This document shows positions 21,525 through 25,157 of a stretch of 25,157 bases of DNA, piece after piece. This DNA comes from Terrimesophilobacter sp044508495 (GTDB lineage Bacteria > Actinomycetota > Actinomycetes > Actinomycetales > Microbacteriaceae), in NCBI GenBank assembly GCA_044508495.1, contig JBIQHP010000020.1:1-25157 (forward strand), in the 5' to 3' direction. Made by a program: the position numbers and the translations under genes. A model generated the notes under the pieces. It saw nothing but the letters and a program-made list of their open reading frames with translations, searched no databases and had not been told where the DNA came from. Every line of letters begins with the position of its first letter. Position 1 is the first letter of the stretch.

Positions 21525-22694
21525 TCACCGCTCGAGCACGACCGCGAGGCCCTGCCCGACCCCGATGCAGATCGCCGCGACCGCCACTCCTCCTCCACGC
21601 CGCGCGAGCTCGTGCGCGGCGTGCCCGACGATGCGGGCGCCGGATGCGCCGAGCGGATGCCCGATCGCGATCGCCCCGCCGTGGACGTTGACCTTCTCCG
21701 GGTCGAGCTCAGGCCACAGTTTGAGACAGGCGAGGCTCTGCGAGGCGAAGGCCTCGTTGAGCTCGACGATGTCGACATCCGCCCAGGTCTTGCCCGCGCG
21801 AGCCAGCGCCTTATTGGCGGCCTCGACCGGGGCGATGCCGAAGACGTCCGGGTCGACCGCGTGGACGCCGCGAGCGACGATGCGGGCAAGCGGCTCGGTG
21901 TCGAGCGCGTTCTCGGCGCCGATCACGAGCGCGCCGGCGCCGTCGTTGAGCGGGGAGGAGTTCCCCGCGGTCACACTGCCGCTCTCGCGGAAGGCCGGCT
22001 TGAGGGCGGCGAGCGCCTCGAGCGAGGTGTCGGCGCGGATTCCTTCGTCGCGCGACAGGTCGGCCCCGGGAACGGGGATGACCTCGCGGTCGTAGATCCC
22101 GGCGTCCCAGGCCGCGGCCGCGAGCCGATGGCTGCGCAGCGCGAACTCGTCCTGCGCCTCGCGGGAGATGCCGTAACGGTCGGCGAGGATCTCCGCCGTC
22201 TCGCCGAGCGGGATGCTCCACTGCTCCGGCATCCTCGGGTTGACCATGCGCCATCCGAGGGTCGTCGAGTGCATCGTCTCGGATCCGGCCGGGTAGGGCC
22301 GCTCCGGCTTGAGCACGACCCAGGGCGCGCGGCTCATCGACTCGACTCCGCCGGCGAGCATGAGTCGGGCGTCGCCGGTCTCGATCGCGCGGCTGGCCTG
22401 GATGACCGCCTCGACTCCCGAACCGCAGAGCCGGTTGGTGGTGGCCCCGGGAACCGAGGTGGGGAAGCCGGCGAGGATGGCGGCCATCCTCGCGACGTTG
22501 CGGTTGTCCTCGCCGGCGCCGTTCGCGTCGCCGAGGATGATGTCGTCGATCGCGGCGGGGTCGAGCGAGGGGTTGCGCGCCGCGAGCTCGGCGAGCACGG
22601 TCGCGGCGAGGTCGTCGGGGCGGATGCCGCTGAGCGCCTTCCCGAGCCGGCCGAAGGGCGTGCGGATGGCGTCGTAGACGAAGCTGCTCGGCAT
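21525..22694 (-). CDS. Thiolase (acetyl-CoA acyltransferase, 3-oxoadipyl-CoA thiolase-like)
   Basis: A 389-aa thiolase of full length. The nucleophile is C90 in NRLCGSG, with H346 in GHPLGASG and C376 in CIGVGQG, where the third position is Val instead of the usual Gly. The stretch AGEDNRNVARMAAILAGFP and GGVESMSRAPWV are closest, from memory, to PcaF/PaaJ 3-oxoadipyl-CoA thiolases, though no other beta-ketoadipate or phenylacetate gene is nearby. A general 3-ketoacyl-CoA role in fatty-acid breakdown is equally possible. The ATG at 22694 is 6 nt from a TAGACT -10, with no ribosome site, so it is likely leaderless. Confidence 0.93.
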   Translation of the reverse strand: MPSSFVYDAIRTPFGRLGKALSGIRPDDLAATVLAELAARNPSLDPAAIDDIILGDANGAGEDNRNVARMAAILAGFPTSVPGATTNRLCGSGVEAVIQASRAIETGDARLMLAGGVESMSRAPWVVLKPERPYPAGSETMHSTTLGWRMVNPRMPEQWSIPLGETAEILADRYGISREAQDEFALRSHRLAAAAWDAGIYDREVIPVPGADLSRDEGIRADTSLEALAALKPAFRESGSVTAGNSSPLNDGAGALVIGAENALDTEPLARIVARGVHAVDPDVFGIAPVEAANKALARAGKTWADVDIVELNEAFASQSLACLKLWPELDPEKVNVHGGAIAIGHPLGASGARIVGHAAHELARRGGGVAVAAICIGVGQGLAVVLER

Positions 22695-22700
22695 GTCCCG

Positions 22701-22706
22701 AGTCTA
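22701..22706 (-). promoter_or_regulatory. -10 hexamer of leaderless thiolase gene
   Basis: TAGACT on the minus strand, 6 nt before the ATG at 22694. Confidence 0.5.
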
Positions 22707-22730
22707 TTGGGTGGGGCGGCGATGCTTCCG

Positions 22731-22771
22731 CTGGTTGAGTAGCCGGGCGCAGCCCGGCGTATCGAAACCAG
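22731..22771. repeat. Short palindromic repeat, copy 2
   Basis: Perfect outer arms CTGGTT/AACCAG and the shared ends CTGGTTGAGTA and GTATCGAAACC bracket a stem GCCGGGC (22742-22748) / GCCCGGC (22752-22758). The stem sequence differs from copy 1 at 6541-6584 but pairs equally well. It lies between two divergent leaderless promoters. Confidence 0.82.
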
Positions 22772-22794
22772 CCGACCCGACACCCCCGGCCTCG

Positions 22795-22800
22795 TAAACT
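22795..22800 (+). promoter_or_regulatory. -10 hexamer of leaderless hydrolase gene
   Basis: TAAACT ends 7 nt before the ATG at 22808; the sequence between is GTGACCC. Confidence 0.55.
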
Positions 22801-22807
22801 GTGACCC

Positions 22808-23620
22808 ATGCACGACGACTCCACCGCGATCGCCGTCGCCCAGTTCGCGCCGGGCGACGACACGGCTGCGAACCTCGCGGACATCCGTACGCTCGCGACC
22901 CGCGCGGCCGGCCGCGGCGCGAAGCTCGTCGTGTTCCCCGAATACTCGTCGTTCTTCCTGCCCGAGCTGGGCTCCCGCTCGGTCGAGGCTGCCGAGCCGA
23001 TCGACGGTCCCTTCGCGGCCGCGCTCGGAGCCCTCGCCGCCGAGCTCAGCATCCACCTCGTCGCCGGCATGCTCGAGACGACGGATGACCCGAAGCGCTT
23101 CTCCAACACCCTGGTCGCCTTCGACGCATCCGGCGCGCTCGTGGCGAAGTATCGCAAGATCCACCTCTATGACGCCTTCGGCCAGAAGGAGTCCGATTGG
23201 GTCGTCGCAGGCCCGATCGAGGAGCCCGAGACTTTCGCCCTCGGCGGCCTCACGGTCGGCCTGCAGACCTGCTACGACATCCGCTTCCCCGAGGTCACCC
23301 GCCGCATCGTGGATGCCGGCGCGGACCTCGTGCTCCTGCCGAGCGAGTGGGTGCGCGGCCCGCTCAAGGAACACCACTGGCGCACCCTCGTAACCGCCCG
23401 CGCGCTCGAGAACACCGTCTACCTCGCCGCCGCCGACCAGGCACCGCCGATCGGCGCCGGCAACAGCATGATCGTCGACCCCATGGGCGTCGAACTCGCC
23501 ACGATCGGCGAGAGCACGGATGTCGCCCTCGCCTGGGTCTCGCCCGCGCGCATCGCCGAGGTGCGCGCCGCAAACCCCGCGCTCGCCCTCCGCCGCTTCG
23601 CCGTCGCCCCCCGCTCTTAA
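22808..23620 (+). CDS. Carbon-nitrogen hydrolase (Nit2/omega-amidase-like)
   Basis: A 270-aa nitrilase-superfamily enzyme with the full catalytic triad: E45 in VFPEYS, K117 in YRKIHLYD and C155 in TCYDIRFPE. The LYDAFGQKESD and RFPE context is that of Nit-type deaminated-glutathione amidases and omega-amidases (2-oxoglutaramate hydrolysis), not true nitrilases. The neighbouring convergent gene is an aminotransferase, the natural producer of omega-amidase substrates by glutamine transamination. The ATG at 22808 has no ribosome site; a -10 seven bases upstream implies a leaderless mRNA. The TAA stop lies within the left arm of a 21-bp inverted repeat shared with the next gene. Confidence 0.9.
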   Translation: MHDDSTAIAVAQFAPGDDTAANLADIRTLATRAAGRGAKLVVFPEYSSFFLPELGSRSVEAAEPIDGPFAAALGALAAELSIHLVAGMLETTDDPKRFSNTLVAFDASGALVAKYRKIHLYDAFGQKESDWVVAGPIEEPETFALGGLTVGLQTCYDIRFPEVTRRIVDAGADLVLLPSEWVRGPLKEHHWRTLVTARALENTVYLAAADQAPPIGAGNSMIVDPMGVELATIGESTDVALAWVSPARIAEVRAANPALALRRFAVAPRS

Positions 23621-23705
23621 CCCGTTTCAAGGAGTTTCCGGCTCGGTCGGCTCCAGAGGGCCTAAGTTGCCCGCGTGAAGTAGAAAACTCCTTGAAACGG
23701 GTTAA
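23617..23705. terminator. 21-bp perfect inverted repeat between convergent genes (possible bidirectional terminator)
   Basis: Arms 23617-23637 and 23685-23705 are exact reverse complements (arm core CCCGTTTCAAGGAGTTT) separated by 47 nt; a small stem GGGC/GCCC lies in the loop. The left arm includes the TAA stop of the hydrolase gene, and the right arm ends 9 nt from the aminotransferase stop. The position suits a two-way terminator, but the long exact arms and large loop would also fit a small mobile palindromic element. Confidence 0.7.
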
Positions 23706-23714
23706 GACAGCGGG

Positions 23715-24926
23715 TCAGCGGCGCAGGCCGGCGAGCTGGGCGGATGCGCGCTCGAGCACCTCGGTCTTCTTGCAGAACGCGAAGCGGATGAGCGAGGCGA
23801 AGTCGATGCGGTGCTCGGGCCGCACGAAGGCGGTGACCGGGATGCCGACGACACCGGCGAGCTCGGGCAGCCGGCGGCAGGCCTCATCCGCGTCCGCGAA
23901 GCCGAGCGGGGCGGCATCCGCGATCACGAAGTAGCCGCCGCGCGGCCGCGAGACCGTGAACCCCGCCTTGAGCAGCCCCGCCGAGAGCAGACCGCACTTG
24001 GCCTCGAGGGTCACCGCGGCATCCGCGAAGTAGGAGTCGGGGAGGCCGAGCCCGACGGCGATCGCCGGCTGGAACGGCGCCCCGTTGACGAAGGTGAGGA
24101 ACTGCTTGACGGCGAGGATCGCCTGCACGAGCTCGGCGGGGGCGGTGATCCAGCCGATCTTCCAGCCCGTCGTGCTGAAGGTCTTGCCACCGCTCGAGAT
24201 GCTCACGGTGCGCTCGCGGGCTCCGGGGAGGCTCGCGATCGGCACGTGCCCACCGCCGAAGACGAGGTGCTCGTAGACCTCGTCGGTCACGATGATCGCG
24301 TCGTGCTCGTGCGCGAGCTCGACGATGAGCTCGAGGGTCTCGCGGCTCAGGATGCTGCCGGTCGGGTTGTGCGGGTCGTTGATCAGGATGACGCGAGTGC
24401 GGTCGGTCACCGCGGCGCGCAGCTCGTCGTGGTCGGGCTGGAAGTCCTCGCCGCTGAGCTGCCCCGGCCGCAGCGGCACGGTCACGTGCTTCACGCGCGC
24501 GAGCCCCGCGATGGCGGCGTAGGAGTCGTAGAAGGGCTCGAGCGTCACGAGCTCGTCGCCCTCCTCGGTGAGCGCGAGGATGGTCGCCGCGAGCGCCTCG
24601 GTCGCCCCCGCGGTGACGAGCACCTCGCGGTCGGGGTCGAGCGCGATCCCGTAGAAGCGCTCCTGGTGGGCAGTGATCGCGGTGCGCAGCACGGGCATCC
24701 CGAGTCCGGGCGGGTACTGGTTGACGCCGTCGCTGATCGCCTGCCGCGCCGCCTCGAGCACCTCGGCCGGGCCGTCCTCGTCGGGGAAGCCCTGCCCGAG
24801 GTTGATCGCGCCGGTCGAGGCCGCGAGCGCCGACATCTCCGCGAAGATCGTCGGCCGCTGCTCGCCGTCCTCGCCGAGGAGCATCGCCCCGCGGGCAGCC
24901 CGCTGCCAGGCACCGTGCACCGTCAT
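23715..24926 (-). CDS. Class I/II PLP-dependent aminotransferase
   Basis: A 403-aa fold-type I aminotransferase. The PLP Lys is K248 in SSGGKTFSTTGWKIGW. NLGQGFPDEDGP, INDPHNPTG and VTDEVYEHLVF are the substrate- and cofactor-binding blocks; the C-terminal Arg is expected in the FVRPEHRIDFASLIRFAFCK region. It is closest in memory to glutamine/kynurenine/methionine aminotransferases and to M. tuberculosis Rv0858c, annotated as DapC, so both amino-acid transamination and N-succinyl-diaminopimelate synthesis remain open. The adjacent omega-amidase-like gene favours glutamine-dependent transamination. The ATG at 24926 lies 6 nt after a TAGCGT -10, so the mRNA is likely leaderless. Confidence 0.92.
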   Translation of the reverse strand: MTVHGAWQRAARGAMLLGEDGEQRPTIFAEMSALAASTGAINLGQGFPDEDGPAEVLEAARQAISDGVNQYPPGLGMPVLRTAITAHQERFYGIALDPDREVLVTAGATEALAATILALTEEGDELVTLEPFYDSYAAIAGLARVKHVTVPLRPGQLSGEDFQPDHDELRAAVTDRTRVILINDPHNPTGSILSRETLELIVELAHEHDAIIVTDEVYEHLVFGGGHVPIASLPGARERTVSISSGGKTFSTTGWKIGWITAPAELVQAILAVKQFLTFVNGAPFQPAIAVGLGLPDSYFADAAVTLEAKCGLLSAGLLKAGFTVSRPRGGYFVIADAAPLGFADADEACRRLPELAGVVGIPVTAFVRPEHRIDFASLIRFAFCKKTEVLERASAQLAGLRR

Positions 24927-24932
24927 GCTGCC

Positions 24933-24938
24933 ACGCTA
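24933..24938 (-). promoter_or_regulatory. -10 hexamer of leaderless aminotransferase gene
   Basis: TAGCGT on the minus strand, 6 nt before the ATG at 24926; it is the same hexamer as at 2341-2346. Confidence 0.55.
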
Positions 24939-24946
24939 GCGCGAGT

Positions 24947-24955
24947 TGTGGATAA
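24947..24955 (-). promoter_or_regulatory. Perfect DnaA-box 9-mer
   Basis: TTATCCACA on the minus strand matches the classical DnaA box exactly. It lies between the two divergent genes; a single copy, so its significance is uncertain. Confidence 0.35.
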
Positions 24956-24982
24956 GTTCTGCGCGAGCGGGGGCGCGTGCCC

Positions 24983-24988
24983 TAGCCT
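24983..24988 (+). promoter_or_regulatory. -10 hexamer of leaderless lipoprotein gene
   Basis: TAGCCT ends 8 nt before the ATG at 24997. No -35 or ribosome site is seen. Confidence 0.45.
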
Positions 24989-24996
24989 CATTGCCC

Positions 24997-25157
24997 ATGG
25001 GGTTCCGGATGCTGCGCCCGGCGGGCGTGCTGCTCGCCGTCCTGCTGCTGGCCGGCTGCGTCCCTGGCGAGCCCGTCGTCACTCCGGAACCCGATCCGGA
25101 CGTGACCCCCGTCTTCGCCTCCGACGAGGAGGCGCTCGCGGCGGCGACCGAGGCCTA
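24997..25157 (+). CDS. Lipoprotein (N-terminal part only)
   Basis: The first 53 residues are in the window; the frame is open to the right edge. A signal peptide (MLRPAGVLLAVLLLAGC) ends in lipobox LAGC with lipidated C21. A Pro/Glu/Asp-rich linker follows (PDPDVTPVFASDEEAL). What remains is too short for a family call; substrate-binding or enzyme domains would lie beyond the window. The ATG at 24997 is supported by the signal peptide beginning within four residues and by a leaderless-type -10. Confidence 0.75.
   Translation, partial: MGFRMLRPAGVLLAVLLLAGCVPGEPVVTPEPDPDVTPVFASDEEALAAATEA

Noticed and set aside
1..25157. CRISPR array, rRNA, insertion sequence or prophage
   Set aside because: No regularly spaced repeats, rRNA sequence, transposase motifs or phage genes are visible; the only repeated elements are the ones listed.

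Overview
The window is GC-rich chromosomal DNA from an actinobacterium, most likely of the Microbacteriaceae. This rests on strong G/C use at third codon positions, TAnnnT -10 hexamers placed 6-8 nt before start codons (leaderless genes), the GGTTGAGTA...TATCGAAACC short palindromic repeat, and a gene block that I recall from other actinobacteria, including Mycobacterium tuberculosis Rv3193c-Rv3196. No phage, transposase or CRISPR was seen.

Layout. (1) 1-6529 is a conserved core block. On the minus strand lie a ThiF/cyclodehydratase-like protein (runs off the left edge) and a DUF2342 'zinc metalloprotease-like' protein. Divergent from them, on the plus strand, are a membrane PDZ plus Lon-type serine protease (YlbL family) and a large UPF0182 membrane protein. 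(2) 6541-6730 holds a short palindromic repeat, the initiator tRNA-fMet gene and its terminator. (3) 6845-17860 is an accessory catabolic island. It contains a dihydrodipicolinate-synthase-family lyase and a three-part TRAP transporter (dctP, dctQ, dctM). A LacI-family repressor follows on the opposite strand. Divergent from the repressor is a tightly overlapping operon of hydantoinase/oxoprolinase-type subunits A and B, an RraA-like aldolase and a fumarylacetoacetate-hydrolase-family enzyme. (4) 17894-21081 is a minus-strand operon of a YcgR-type permease, its TIGR03943/YcgQ-like partner and an unrecognised membrane-anchored beta-propeller protein. (5) 21231-25157 holds a glycine-zipper small protein, a 3-oxoadipyl-CoA-type thiolase, a Nit/omega-amidase-like hydrolase, an aminotransferase and the start of a lipoprotein.

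The most interesting part is the island. Two 16-bp operator-like sites that differ at one position (reverse-complement orientation) lie just downstream of the two outward promoters, before the lyase/TRAP operon and before the hydantoinase-like operon. This strongly suggests that the LacI-family protein encoded between them controls both operons as one uptake-and-breakdown regulon. Subunit B carries a C-terminal four-cysteine domain resembling the acetone carboxylase gamma subunit. The A/B pair may therefore be an ATP-dependent carboxylase or lactam-opening enzyme for an unknown organic acid or ketone. Three unrelated carbon-carbon or C-acyl lyase families downstream could finish the breakdown, perhaps to pyruvate. 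The substrate cannot be read from the sequence.
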